A stretch of 64,000 nucleotides of DNA from Wolfiporia cocos. Taxonomy: Eukaryota > Basidiomycota > Agaricomycetes > Polyporales > Phaeolaceae. The notes below the pieces were generated by a model. The model made no database searches, had not been told where the DNA came from, and was given only the letters and a program-made list of their open reading frames with translations. The stretch spans positions 1,922,001-1,986,000 of the forward strand of contig JACCLO010000001.1 in NCBI GenBank assembly GCA_029448655.1, read 5' to 3'. A program made the translations under genes and the position numbers. Shown piece after piece: positions 23,685-35,799 of the stretch. Every line of letters begins with the position of its first letter. The first letter of the stretch is position 1.

Positions 23685-24676
23685 TTAATGTACATATGGT
23701 GATGCGAGCGGAGCTGCAGATAGCGTTGTAGCGGCGGCGAATTCGCCCGTTTGCCCCACCATCAATAGGCCGACTGCACGGAACAGACGATATCAAAATC
23801 CGCTCCGACATCGCGTGTTACTGTGTACACAGACTCACCGATCAGCCCAAACAGACCCAGGATGCTGCCGAAGACCTCCACAATCAGGATTCTGACGAAG
23901 AGATCTGGGTCGGCCGCATCGGCCAGCGCTGCGGTCGAGCCCGTGATGCCGACACAGACGCCACACAGCAGATTGCATGCGCCGACGGTGAGCCCGCCCC
24001 AAAAGAGCGCGTATCCTGTGTTCGGAGGGCGCGGTTAGCGGATGTGCCGGTAGGGAGTTATGGACTTGCCTGTGAAGTAGTTCTCGCGGCTGTACAACAT
24101 TGCTTCGGGTACACTGGTCACCTTGGCGGAGTAAACGATGCCGATGATCTGCACAGCGCTGAAGGTCGTATGCAAAGTCCGAGAGCGCATGAACGCACCA
24201 CTCCGTAGATGGCCACGACTTCGCAGAAGATAATGCTACGCGGGACATCCAGCGGGAGGTATCGAGCCAAGAACGCACCACAACGTACCTGATCAGATTC
24301 TTTGTACGTATGCGCGGTGCTCTCACACCACCGCCCAGGATCGAAGAGCCAGTAATGAAGATTCCCCTACAGTGTCGCGATCTGAGTCGCTTCAACGAGT
24401 TCGAGAGGTGCTGTTCACGTACCATCCTGCGCCAAGTACGCTTAAACCTATGCAAAGGCCTATTCCTGTCGATGCCCACGCATATGGGCTTGTCTCCTCC
24501 AAGAAGCGACCGACATTGAACGCTTCCCCGGAGCCTGAGCACGATCCAGTTATATTCACGACTCAGGGCGTTTCCCTCATGTAGTCGCACGTACCAGTAA
24601 ACAACAAGTACAGAGCAATTACCACCGCCAGGAACGACGGCAGCCCATAGGTGTAATACGAAGTGTAGAAGCCCAT
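23685..24676 (-). CDS. VMA16: V-type proton ATPase subunit c'' (proteolipid)
   Basis: This is the larger proteolipid of the V0 proton-translocating rotor of the vacuolar/endosomal H+-ATPase. Seven minus-strand exons join in perfect phase: 24595..24676, 24423..24534, 24289..24366, 24199..24235, 24070..24148, 23839..24015 and 23685..23773, giving 217 residues with about five membrane helices. Family landmarks in order are [129 protein letters not shown] and [12 protein letters not shown]. The essential Glu lies in [11 protein letters not shown]. One intron (24016-24069) begins with GC, not GT. The gene is transcribed away from the ARL3-like gene. Its start is 130 bp from that ATG, suggesting a shared promoter. 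Confidence 0.95.
24016..24069 (-). other. GC-AG intron in VMA16
   Basis: The exon ends TTCACAG and the intron starts GCAAGTCC, with a CGCTAACC branch site and an ACACAG acceptor. Splicing here rebuilds the conserved [12 protein letters not shown] junction exactly. No GT donor nearby keeps the frame. Confidence 0.88.
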
Positions 24677-24806
24677 GTTGTCGGGCAGCGTAAGAGGAGT
24701 CGTACACGTTGTCGGTGGCGGAGTTGCCCCGCGCGTCATCGGCATCTCGCGCGTCCGCGTCGCGCGCGCCGCTGGCGCCCATACTACTATACCCTTACTC
24801 TTCATC
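24677..24806. promoter_or_regulatory. Putative bidirectional promoter between VMA16 and ARL3
   Basis: Only 130 bp separate the two divergent start codons, so both promoters and 5' UTRs must overlap or be very short. No TATA box is obvious. Inference from geometry only. Confidence 0.6.
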
Positions 24807-25715
24807 ATGTACCATTTGCTCAAGGGCTTCTATGAATACTTTACAAGGTATGCAACATTTGTGATGCATGCCCATCGTGTTGCTGAATCACGTAGGAAGG
24901 AAGAATTCTCTGTGATAATTCTCGGACTCGATGGCGCTGGAAAGACAGTATGTCCAATATTGTCCTGCTTGAATTGCACTGCCTTGACGCGCTGTTATGC
25001 ATAGACACTGCTGGAGAAGATCAAGACCCTTTACAATGACACCCCCGGTTTACCTCCAGACAAGATAGCTCCGACCGTCGGACAGAACAGTTAGTGATCC
25101 ATGGACTGTTATGCGCTCGCATCCACTTACGTGTGCGCCCCCGTAGTGGGGAAGATCACACTGCCCTCTACGATACTCCAGTTCTGGGATCTCGGCGGAC
25201 AGCGCGGCATCCGGTCTATCTGGCACAGGTACTACGACGACTGCCATGCCGTCGTCTTTGTCATCGATGCACAGGACCGCGAGCGGCTTGGCGAAGGCTG
25301 GGAGGTCTTTGGTACGCGCCCCACCACACGTCCGTGATTCGCCGGTGTTGACGGAATGGAAGCGGTCTAAGATTCTGTGCTCTCTTCGCCGAAGATCCTC
25401 GGAGTACCCCTGCTGCTGCTCGCGAACAAGCAGGACAGCCCGCAGAGCCTCTCAGTGGAAGAGATCCGAAACGACTATGAAGAATGGTATAGGAGCAAAC
25501 AGGATGCCGCGCGCCGGAGCTACGGAGACGAAGTCGAGCTCGAACACCGCAGGGACCGCATCGCGAGCCTCGACGTTATGGGCATCTCTGCCCTTGAGGG
25601 GTGCGTGAAATGCGTTTCCAGTTGCGCTCATTGGCTCACATCTGGCCCCAGCACCGGAGTGCGCGCCGCAGTCGATTGGCTTTTCATCCGCGTACAGAAC
25701 AGCCGGCGAAGGTGA
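24807..25715 (+). CDS. ARL3: Arf-like GTPase Arl3 (ARFRP1 orthologue)
   Basis: A small GTPase of the trans-Golgi network, which in yeast recruits Arl1 and the golgin Imh1. Six exons join in phase: 24807..24847, 24896..24947, 25005..25089, 25147..25311, 25372..25600 and 25652..25715, giving 211 residues. The nucleotide-binding motifs are intact: GLDGAGKT (24-31), the switch-I threonine in APTVGQN, WDLGGQRG (from residue 73), NKQD (133-136) and ISALEG. The N-terminus MYHLLKGFYEYFTRKEEFS lacks a Gly at position 2, so it cannot be myristoylated. It matches the MFHL/MYxL start of Arl3/ARFRP1, which is N-acetylated and binds Sys1. This separates it from Arf1, Arl1 and human ARL3 (a different protein despite the name). 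Confidence is high. Confidence 0.93.
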
Positions 25716-26860
25716 GGGCCCACAGATGTATATGAGCGACGAGCCCGTCAGCTGATCTCACTTTGAAGAGACGAGTTGGACAGCGGCAGATAGCGGCAGA
25801 TTTCGGCCGTCAGAGGGCACCATCCGGCCTTTGGATTGGCTTATCACGATTATTGCAAACGCCCAAGCCACATGCGGCACCGTCACTGTTGCAGTGGTTC
25901 TCATTCTGAGACTTGTAATTTATTATCTCCTCGTTCATGTTCTTGTCACGCCATAGCCTCTTACACGAAGACGACTGACGTGTCGCTCGTACTCGATCTC
26001 GTGATCATTCAGCGCGGTGGCAAAGATGTGAGCTTCGAAGAGGTCATACAGCTTAACAATTGACTGGCCTGCATACAATTCTGATAGACGAGACAAGCGT
26101 AGGAAACCTGAGTGGCCACAGCCATCCGATGTCACAAAAAGAGCCGATCCGCTACAGCGCGTTTGGTGATGGCTACATGAAAGTTGTTGAGGTGAAACTT
26201 ACATTTAGAATGGCTTTGAGCTGTAATGTCCGTCGTTGCCTTGTTGACGCGCCGGTGTCCTGTTGACTCGGATATATGCTAGTCGCCCTCGCTGATTACC
26301 GAATAAAAGGAAAATGACTGCCGATGCGTGGTCGTGAAGAAGGGATGAGGATGAGAGAACCGAAGTACGTGCAAGGGGGTCGGAGGGCTCAACTGGGTAT
26401 TCAAACATTGCTGTGGAAAATGGCGATGACAAAAGAAATGTAGTTACCATGGCCAGCGATAGCTTTCTTTGTCCGAAAATCTCAGTAGTATTGCTATGAT
26501 CTCTTGTCGGACGTCACCACTGTCGTGGCTAATGCAGTAGCCGGCACTAGTGACTACAGAGAACATCCGGATCCTATTCATGCTTTATATTGTGTCATGC
26601 CCATGACAATACTCTAGCGAAGCCGGAGTGATCCTCACCTTCATCCGCCAGATCGCGAGCGCATCGCGCGCTCTTGAGATGATCGAGCCATCAATTATAC
26701 GGGACCAGCGATAGTAGGCGCTCAGTCTATAGGCATCCTTTCTAAATCTCCTGTATCCTTCGGGGATTCTATCGTTAGCACCTTGCATAGTCTTGCGCGG
26801 CCGAAGGGCTGAAAGAAGAGCGGGAGCAGCTTGCAGCTCCGGCTTCGCTCATGTGCACAG
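25716..26860. other. Intergenic region upstream of CLC transporter 1
   Basis: About 1.1 kb with no convincing exon. Several short ORFs are present on both strands without domains. It presumably holds the 3' end of the ARL3 transcript and the promoter of the CLC gene. Confidence 0.55.
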
Positions 26861-29800
26861 ATGTCGCGTGAACACGCCGGGAACCGTAGTCGTGGCTCCG
26901 ATCCGGGTGAGGTCGACGAAGAGGTCGAGCAAATCAAGTGCGTTTATTCTTTTCACTTAAAGCACGGCGACCTGAGTGTCGCACCAGGAAGTATGAGGAC
27001 TTCACAACCATAGGTGAAGGCGATATCTTCTGCTCTGCTTGTGGTAGGTCCTGATGCGAAGTCCACAGACTGGATACAGGACGCGATCGTTGAAAGGAAC
27101 AGACGGCTGACGAGGACACGCAACCTCGGTGGCAACTATCACGGACACGGCTCCTGGGGAAGAAGGGCTCTTCCTTGGATATGGTCGCGGCTGATGCGAG
27201 TAGCTGAAGCTGGCCAGAGCTGGTTCGTCGCTGGTCTCGCAGGTGAGCCCTGTTCCCCCAGAACAAAAGCGTAATGTAATGCAAATTTCAAGGGATGTGC
27301 ATTGGTATCAATGCCGCACTCATTTCAATTATTACTGCGTGGTTGTCGGACTTGAAAATGGGGTACTGCTCGGACGGATGGTGGCTGAACCGGCAGTTCT
27401 GTTGCTGGGAGATTGAGGGAGATAGCGACGGCTGCGATTCATGGCACCCCTGGAGCCCTGCATGGGCAGTCCGCTGGATAGTGTATACGATATTTGCGGT
27501 ACGTGCGCATACATTCTATATGAACGTTCTTCTCATCGGTTGCACTTCAAGTCTGTCTTCTCTTTCACCGCTGCACATCTAGTACGCTCTATCGCAAAGT
27601 ACGCTGCAGGATCAGGCATATCGGAAATCAAATGTATCATCGGGGGGTTCACCATGAAGGGCTATCTTGGCTTTGGGACATTCTTCATCAAGAGCATGAC
27701 CCTGGTGCGTACGAGTTCCTCCTGGGCGTTGGCAATCTCTCATGTAGCATAGCCGCTAGTCATTGCGTCTGGTCTCTCGGTCGGCAAAGAGGGACCGTCC
27801 GTGCACGTTGCGTGCTGTATAGGCAACCTCGTTGCGAGCTTATTCAGTAGGTATTCGAAAAGTCAAGGTACAGCGGAGTTTCACGCGCCGCTTGGCTGCT
27901 CTCACGACACGTATTTTAGGGAAGATGCGGGAGATCTTGACCGCATCAAGTGCGGCTGGTGTAGCAGTTGCCTTCGGCTCTCCGATTGGCGGTGTGCTCT
28001 TTTCGATCGAGGTATACTTGGTAAATCAACAAAAGCGGATACGCTCTGACTGTCTCGGCAACAGGAAATGAGCAGTATTTTCAGTATCAAGACAATGTGG
28101 CGGAGTTTCGTCTGCGCACTGATGGCGACTGCGGCCCTTTCAGTACGTGATCGCATGGCCTCCGGGGATAGATTCGCTGAGTTACAATCGTGTAGGCTAT
28201 GAACCCGTATCGCAGCGGGAAGCTAGTACTGTTCCAGGTAACCTATGACCGAGACTGGCACTTTTTCGAGATCATCTTTTTCGTAATCCTTGGTATATTT
28301 GGGGTAAGTACTACGCTATATTTCTGATGCTATCAAGTTAATAAAGAGGCCTAGGGTCTATACGGAGCTTTCGTCGTCAAATTCAATTTGCAAGTCGCTG
28401 CGTTCCGTCGCAAATATCTCGGCAGCTTCCCTGTGTCGGAGGCCGTCCTATTGGCCACAATTACGGCGCTCGTGGGGTGGTTCAATCGCTTCATCCGCAT
28501 TGATATGACTGAGAGCATGTCAATATTGTTTCGAGAATGCCAAGGAGGCGGGGACTACGACAATATTTGCCAGTGAGTCGGCAGATGCCCTCGGCCCTTG
28601 ATTGAAACCCAGCAGATGCACACAATCAGGACTTCAGAGCAGTGGACTATGGTTAATTCACTCTTTCTTGCCACGGTCCTGCGTATCGGTCTCGTCATCA
28701 TTTCATATGGGTGCAAGGTCCCCGCTGGGATCTTTGTGCCTTCCATGGCGATCGGTGCGACGTTCGGGCGCATGATCGGCATCATGGTTAAAGCATTGTA
28801 CCGGTAAGGTTCTCCGCTGATCTTGTTGTCAATATTGCCAAAGACCATTCCTTAGCGCATATCCGCGGTCTAGTATGTTCGCAGTTTGCCAGATGGATGT
28901 CCAGTGTATTACTCCCGGAACGTATGCTTTTCTTGGAGCTGCAGCCGCCCTCAGGTGTGTGGTTCTATATGTCTTCCCACGAATACATGGTATGACTGAG
29001 CATTCCAGCGGCATCATGAGACTTACGGTGACTGTTGTTGTCATCATGTTTGAGCTAACAGGGGCGTTGACTTACATTCTACCAACAATGGCGAGCTGGG
29101 TTTTTTTTTCGCTCAGTGACACAATCAAAGTGACCTGAATTTGTGTAGATTGTATTACTGGTTACAAAAGCCGTAGGAGACTTCCTAGGAACTAACGGAA
29201 TTGCGGACGAGATGATTCGGTTTAATGGCTATCCTTTTCTGGAGAGAGACGATAAGTCGTACAACGTGCCGGGTGTGTAGTAGTGAGTTTTTTTTGCTGT
29301 CATTCATACTGACGGCGCCTAGTATCAAGAGTTATGAAGAGAGACATACGTACACTACCGGCCTCCGGGCTGCGCGTACGAGATATTGGTGAGCCCGCAG
29401 TCTTCTGCTGCTCGATATTACTCACATGATTACAGAGGATCGGCTCGCGAGCACACAGATCAAAGGTTTTCCCATCGTATCAGCTGATGGCACAGGCTTG
29501 CTTGTTGGATACATTGAACGCGCCGACTTGCGTCATATCCTTGGTATCATGTCCGCTTGTCGCAGCGGATCTGATTGCTAATGTATCACGAGTAGACAAA
29601 GCGCCACACGTGCAAGACATCTCACCAGATACGCCTTGTTCATTTCTGCCCGATGAAGGCGATCAGAATCATGCTAGCCTCTGCGTCGACATTCCAGGAA
29701 TCGCTGCGGGGCCAGCAGTGGGAGTGGATGATGATATATCAATGGAGATTATCGAGACTATTGCTATTCCCAACGTTCTCAAGTTCTGGCCTTGGGTCAA

Positions 29801-30190
29801 CCGGGTGTGTTTTGATTTGTCGATGAGGATCTCCAACAAGCTCACAGACTAGAATAGACTCCACTTACGGTGGCTCCACAGCTGCCACTAGAGGTTGTCA
29901 TGCAGCTCTTCAAACGAATGGGGTATGTAGATCCTTAGCGATTGCATACAGTCGTGGAGGAGTATTAATATCGATGCAGGCCTCGCGTAATCTTGATCGA
30001 AGACCATGAGGTGTTATCAGGTCTTGTCACCGTCAAAGATGTTTTACGCTTCACAGTGACGGAACAAAGTCCCACCCGTTCGCCGTGGGATGAGCGCGAA
30101 TTTGAAGGAATTATCGAGGAGGTGTGGACTTGGACCTATGGAAGGGCACAGGCTTTCGTATCTTTGTGTCGAGGATTTGTTAGGAGATAG
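26861..30190 (+). CDS. GEF1: CLC-family chloride transporter, Gef1 type
   Basis: Nineteen exons join in phase: 26861..26937, 26988..27013, 27069..27242, 27293..27498, 27552..27704, 27753..27867, 27920..28011, 28065..28142, 28196..28303, 28355..28572, 28630..28803, 28856..28954, 29009..29090 (or 29099), 29149..29272, 29323..29388, 29436..29543, 29596..29804, 29858..29922 and 29980..30190, about 794 residues. Filter motifs are [16 protein letters not shown] (with the gating Glu) and GIFVPSMA. The Glu in VLFSIEEMS fits the proton glutamate of exchanger-type CLCs. Two CBS-type regions follow (TLPASGLRV...GFPIVSADG and [23 protein letters not shown]). GSGIS where others have GSGIP, and the TYDRDWH segment, point to the Gef1 group, which acts in Golgi/endosome ion balance and copper loading of Fet3 in yeast. 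The gene looks intact. Confidence 0.9.
29091..29148 (+). other. Intron with ambiguous donor (GC at 29091 or GT at 29100) in CLC transporter 1
   Basis: Using GCGAGC at 29091 gives the family-like junction [13 protein letters not shown]. Using GT at 29100 adds three residues (ASW) but keeps the frame. The acceptor TGTGTAG at 29148 is common to both. Confidence 0.6.
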
Positions 30191-33100
30191 TATGGCTCCG
30201 GTATGTATGGAGCATATACGTAATGATATGTATTCTCGGTGAGGACATCATTCATCTCTTCCGCTGCGATTGTCTTGATATGCAGCCAGGTACTTACAGT
30301 ACGTTAAATCTATGGACTGCTGGTCTACGTGCAGAAGCGTTCGTTTCTGGAATTGACTGCGGCGGTATCTGAGTATATTATATGCACTCCCAGAACTCGT
30401 ATCGTAGTGCACACGTACGCGAGCATCCGCTCATCCCCTGAATGGGGCACGGAAGGTGGGTGCGAAGGCCGTACTCATTGGTTTTGCTACAGAATGCGAC
30501 ATTGATACGTGCGTCTGCTTCGACTTCTCTTGAGGAGGAAGCTGAGAACGGAAGCATGGTCTGTGGTGAGTCACACGCCCATTGCGGGAGATTACTTTTG
30601 GCTACAGCAACTTCTTTGGGAGTACTGAGTGATCTGATATTCTATCATCTCCATTGGAAGCAGTTTACGATAGCCAATGAGTAGAAGTTCCATCACTATA
30701 CATACTTTACGCACCACAGCATGCGCAACGGATCTAAATTGAAGATCCCAGAGCTCGACAAGAGTTGCGACAACCCCAGCCTACTGCGGTGTTTTCTGCC
30801 TTAATTTGATCTTGTTCCACTTCAGAGTCTTTTCGATGATGGAACTTTGCAGGTTGGAATCTTCGCTCATAATATGCCCTCTCAGTTCCTCACCTAGTTG
30901 GTTCTGCTGCATCAGTAATATGGACAATACCTAAAAGCGGTCAGCATCCAGGGTTAGCCTCGGAACTTCCTTCGCATATTAGGCAACGTCCTGCGGCTTG
31001 CTAATGCGGTTGATATGAGCACGAACTGACCATCTAGCCCTTGGGCTAGCGGTGCTGGTAATACCACGTTTTATCTGTGCTACCGACATTTGCGATATCG
31101 TTATGAGGCTTACATTCAGACTTAAATGTATCGTATTCAACAGAGAACTCATCTAGGGCGTTCCTTGATCGCAGATGGCATTCCATGGTGGCCAGTCATG
31201 CAAATACTGCCCTCCCAACATGTTCTAACTCCGTTTAGTTTTGTCTGGAATCGCTCTGCTGACGCACTGATTGCAGCCATTTGTTACTTCCCGAGATATT
31301 GACGAGCAAATTTTCACGACAAATGGTGAGCTCAACGCATGACGTAGAACCTCATAGCCAGCATTCAGCCGCAATCATGATTGGTTATTATATACTATCC
31401 GCTGATAAGCCTCTGAGTATGCATCGCCTACGAGCAGGTTCGAACTCAATACGACTTTACTGATCGGCCGCATACACTTACGCCAATCGGTGGGGTGGGA
31501 AAAAACTAGATGAACAACTATTATGTAAGTTACAGCTGTGAACGGGTAGACTGCTCTCTCTTCTCTCAGATGATCATGATGCAGAGCTGCACCACTGCGG
31601 AGAAAAGACGCTCTTCCTAGTCCGTCGATCATCTGCTTTCGTCGAGCAAATGCCCGGATCCCGCCCTCTTATTCATCGTAAGTCCTTTTTTCTCGCTGTT
31701 GCTTGCTACGTTGCTTTGAGTTATCTCCGCCGGATCTGTGGAGTTCCACTGTGTTGAGAGAGGGTGCGAGCCAGTCCATGATTCATTATAATGTGTCATT
31801 TGCTATTCTTCCAGATCTCCTGTCACCTTGAAAAGCCATGATATCGTACTAACTCCCTCGAATCCACATTATCGGCATGCGAGGTTGCTTTGACATTAAT
31901 GATGCAGCTGTAATGCCATCGCTGTGTATCTTACTGCGTAGGTGACATGGCGTTACAGGTATATTCTCACGACCACCGGACTACAGCACAATTTGTCCAG
32001 GGTGGTAAATCTCTTGGCTCTCACTCTTCCTCGTCTGCGGAATCTCCCTCGTTCTCTTCTACGCCGATCACGCCGTCTGTCCCGTTGGGCCCCGGCTCAA
32101 CGATCCCAAGGCACGAATTGCACTGCCCCTGTCTTGTTTCCATCACCGCGTATTGGTCAGGTAAAATTCTGTATTTCAATGAGCCTCATTTCGTCGAGAT
32201 ATGGAAGGCCATACTCTTCGGTGCATTCATGCTCGCAGTTGTGCTCAGTCGGATTGTGGAACAGACTGAGTCTACAAGTCCATTCGTTGCAATCGATCTA
32301 CGCAGGGTCAGTTGTGATTGCGTCAAGGCAGGATTATATGACTGACAAAATGTCTCTCTTGAGGTACTCGGTGGTCACATCCGCTGAATCTGACAAGTGT
32401 GACCAGATGGTAGCACATATTGATAATGAGTGAAAGTGAACTCCGGGGTTGGTCAGCTGCTAACTCGTCGCACAGTGGACAGCCTGCTTTTATATCAACA
32501 GGACTTCCGGAGGCCAATACCTTGCTCTGGCGATTCTTTTGCATCTAGTGAAAAATGAGTGTTCCTATTTCACATTTGCGAGATATTTTTTCCACAAGAC
32601 TATCATCAACGTGGCGATGGAGTGGTCCGAGCTCTAGACGAAGATTCAATCGTCATGATCGCATATCCTCTCAGCAACACTGTGATCCGCACTACCGCCA
32701 GCTACCAGGAAGATCCCTCGTGTCATGACTCAGTTCATTTGAGCGAGATGAGCGACCTTTGTCAATCTAATGCGCAGTCAATCAGACCGCGATCAAGATG
32801 ATACCGTCGATCACCGTCATGCTACATAGGTAAAGAACCGAAGAATTCTCGATTTCCTACTTAACTTGCATAGAGGATCGGGGCTGGGACGTATGTCGAG
32901 ACCTAGAGAGGCAATGACCAATAACTCTTGGCCTAGAGTAACACGGGGATCCTCTCACGGAGTTTCAGTGGCAAACAATACATTAAATCATAGGAACTAA
33001 ATGCTTACTTTAACGAACAAATACATACGTGAGACTATTGGCATTGCCATGTGTGCACCCAAAGCGATGATCGCACCAGCAATGAACCACTTCGCTTCAT

Positions 33101-34498
33101 GCGTTCACAGCACTGCAATATGAGCAAACGAGTTTTAAATATACCAGCCAAATGTCCTCTTGATAGGCATAGTCTGCGTCGATACATTGATTTGTCGCTT
33201 GCGCGCGACGTAAGCGGAGCCTGCCGTCATATTCATATCAGGCGTCTAGACGAGCGCCCACCTGTTCAGTACTATGCAGTCTGTTCGGGGGTACGATACT
33301 TCGCATCACAACCGCTTTGCACTCCCATTCTTCTGATAATAATCACGACGAGCAGGGAGGCGGTGTTCGCTGCACAGGCTGTCTGACCCTTACTTCATGT
33401 TATGAGCTCATGGTGCTCAAGGAACTATAAACCAGAGATGTACTCATCTATTCATGATGGAGTGTTTCCCACTGGCCTTTAAAGAAGGCATACTAGTAGC
33501 AATGATAAGGATGAGTAGAAGCCCGACCAACCTGTTCCTCCGCGGACCTACACGGACCCACAATATTTGCGGAGACGCCCGGACGGCAGCATTGATCATT
33601 GATTGCCCCGCCGGATTCTAGTACTAATCCAAAGTGAGCAAGATGTTACCGACAGCTGCTTTCACGGCATACGGCATCCCAATCGAACCTGTTGTCGGTT
33701 ACGGTCTAAATGAGCCAGGGAGTGTGCACCTCACAGTTGAGCCGCGATGGCTTGATGTTGCTTATCCACATCCACATCATTCGTTAAAATTGGGCTATAC
33801 AGGACTGCTATCATGACAATTAGCTTGTTCAAATAGCCCTTGCTTCAGGATTGGAGAAAGTTAAATAAAGGGAGGTTTAGTTCAGAGCGACTTCCGCTCA
33901 GCGGGATTCCGGAGCAACAAATTACTTCTCGACTTAGGAGCGACTTATTTCGTGTGTAGATTATGCAAAACACAGTAGTAAACGATCAACAACTCCCCGT
34001 AGCAGTGGACGTATGTTGTTTCAGACCAGCTTACTCGTCGGACGCCTACAACCAGTCAGTCTACTTCGGCAAACCCCGAGGCAGTAGACGCCAAAGGAGT
34101 TACTGTCTTGGCACGAGACAGTCATGTGCTTACAGGGCGCTTCTTAGCGCACCAATCAGAGATTTCTAATCTTCGAATCATAAAAAGCTCGAAATCCATG
34201 CCAAAGGTGAAAACGCTGCAATTACTTATCGCTATTTAGCTGTTACTTGCACTCAAATCTCTGCTTCACCGCGCCATACTATACACCAACTCATCCTTCG
34301 TCTAATAGCCTCTCTGGAGTGCTGCAATCACAAGCTCCAGCTCTTTACTTCTTATGTAATCGCCATTTTCTCAACATGTAATGTCCTAAATGTCATATTC
34401 AGCTATTTACACGGCCTCTGAATTCTTCTGTGTCAATGCAGCCGCCTGTTAAGGATCAAGATACCCCAAGCAGTGAAAAATCAGAGGCTAACTGATAA
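30191..34498. other. 4.3-kb gene-poor stretch
   Basis: This region is AT-richer than its surroundings and holds only short ORFs. The longest (31942-32433 and the overlapping 31947-32345) includes one hydrophobic stretch but no domain, and it cannot be extended through phase-matched introns. No transposon protein, long terminal repeat or tRNA was recognised. It may be decayed mobile DNA or regulatory sequence. Confidence 0.5.
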
Positions 34499-35799
34499 AT
34501 GAAGCCATCAAAGGGTGGACTCTTGCAAGAAGAATACTTCTGGAGAGATCACTACGAGTGGCTTGCGGGACGTGGTTACTTGCTTCGTTCGCGCTACAAG
34601 CCTGATTGGATCCCGTCTTGGAAGGACTCTTCTGCCCCTTACTGGAGATGCGACGACGGACATGGAGCCATGGTATGCGGTGCGCCCTACATGTGTGTTC
34701 ATTTGCGCTCGTAATGCGGGGAAAATCCAGGTTCCTCATCTTCTTGATGCGACGAGAATTGCCGATGGGTCCATGGTGGTCCTCAAGAGGATTCTCAAAT
34801 CAGAGCATCCATATGAGATTGACATTCACGAATTCTTCTCCACGGAGCCGCTGAAGTCAGATCCGCGAAATCACTGCATACCGATTTACGAAGCGATCGA
34901 CGTGCCAGAACAGGATGACGCAGTGCTTCTCGTGATGCCGCTTCTGCGCCGTTTCGATAGCCCTCCATTTGAGACTGTTGGAGAAGCTGTCGAGTTCTTT
35001 AGTCAAGTCTTCGAGGTCAAACATGAGTTATCGCATTGAACCTGAATCTCTCACTGACTCTGACGCAGGGTCTGCAATTCATGCACGATCATCATGTTGC
35101 GCATCGGTAAGTTAATTTCTAGATCCGTTGTTAAGGGGCTCAACATGCACGCTCGCTAAGGGATTGTATGAGCTTGAACATCATGATGGGTCCGGGGCCA
35201 CTTTTCCCCGAGATGTTTCATCCACGATTGATAGATTGGTCACGCGACCTGAAGAGACCCGCGAAGCACTACGCGCGCACAGAACGACCGGTCAAATACT
35301 TCTTCATCGACTTCGGCCTTTCGCGCAAGTACAAGGCAGACGCTCTTCTCCCTCGAGAACCGCCCATCCATGGCGGGGATAAGTCTGTTCCCGAGTTTCA
35401 TGGATCCAACGAGCCTTGTGATCCCTTCCGTACAGACATTTACTATATTGGAAATATGATTCGCGAAGGCTTCTTGCAGGTGATGAAGCACCATACTTTT
35501 GTTATTGATTGTGAATGACTGATTGATGAATTAATAACCCGCAGAAACTCCGCGGCGTAGAGTTCATACAACCACTGATTGACGACATGGTACAAGATGA
35601 ACCAGCAAAGCGACCCACAATTCATGAGGTTGTCACGCGCTTCGAAGAGATGCGTGCTTCTCTCAGCCGCTGGAGACTTCGCTCATGGCTGGCCTATCGT
35701 GATGAAAACGCATCGCAGCGTTTCATCAAGGCTGTTGGGCACTTCGTTCATATGATTGGCTATGTTGTCGCATCCCGTCCTGCAATTCCAGCGCCATGA
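34499..35799 (+). CDS. Fungal protein-kinase-like protein (Agaricomycete family)
   Basis: Five exons join in phase: 34499..34672, 34731..35015, 35069..35106, 35161..35479 and 35545..35799, giving 356 residues. It starts with EEYFWRDHYEWLAGRGYLLRSRYKPDWIPSW, a header I associate with an expanded basidiomycete kinase-like family. The kinase core follows: a beta-3 Lys in SMVVLKRIL, a hinge-like VLLVMPLLRRFD, a catalytic loop VAHRDCMSLNIMM split by a 54-nt intron (HRD, Asn present), and the metal-binding IDFGLSRKY. The C-terminal part ends in a hydrophobic segment (VGHFVHMIGYVVAS). All catalytic residues that I can place are present, so activity is plausible. Substrates and role are unknown. Confidence 0.82.

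Noticed and set aside
23835..24782. 315-codon minus-strand ORF
   Set aside because: Reads through the VMA16 introns in the wrong frame. The real exons lie in other frames and match the V-ATPase c'' family exactly.
31430..31455. AGGTTCGAACTC as a tRNA T-arm in the gene-poor stretch
   Set aside because: The flanking bases do not pair into a T stem, and no acceptor or anticodon stem was found.
31942..32433. 163- and 132-codon overlapping plus-strand ORFs
   Set aside because: Two competing frames over the same bases, one short hydrophobic run, no domain and no supporting introns.
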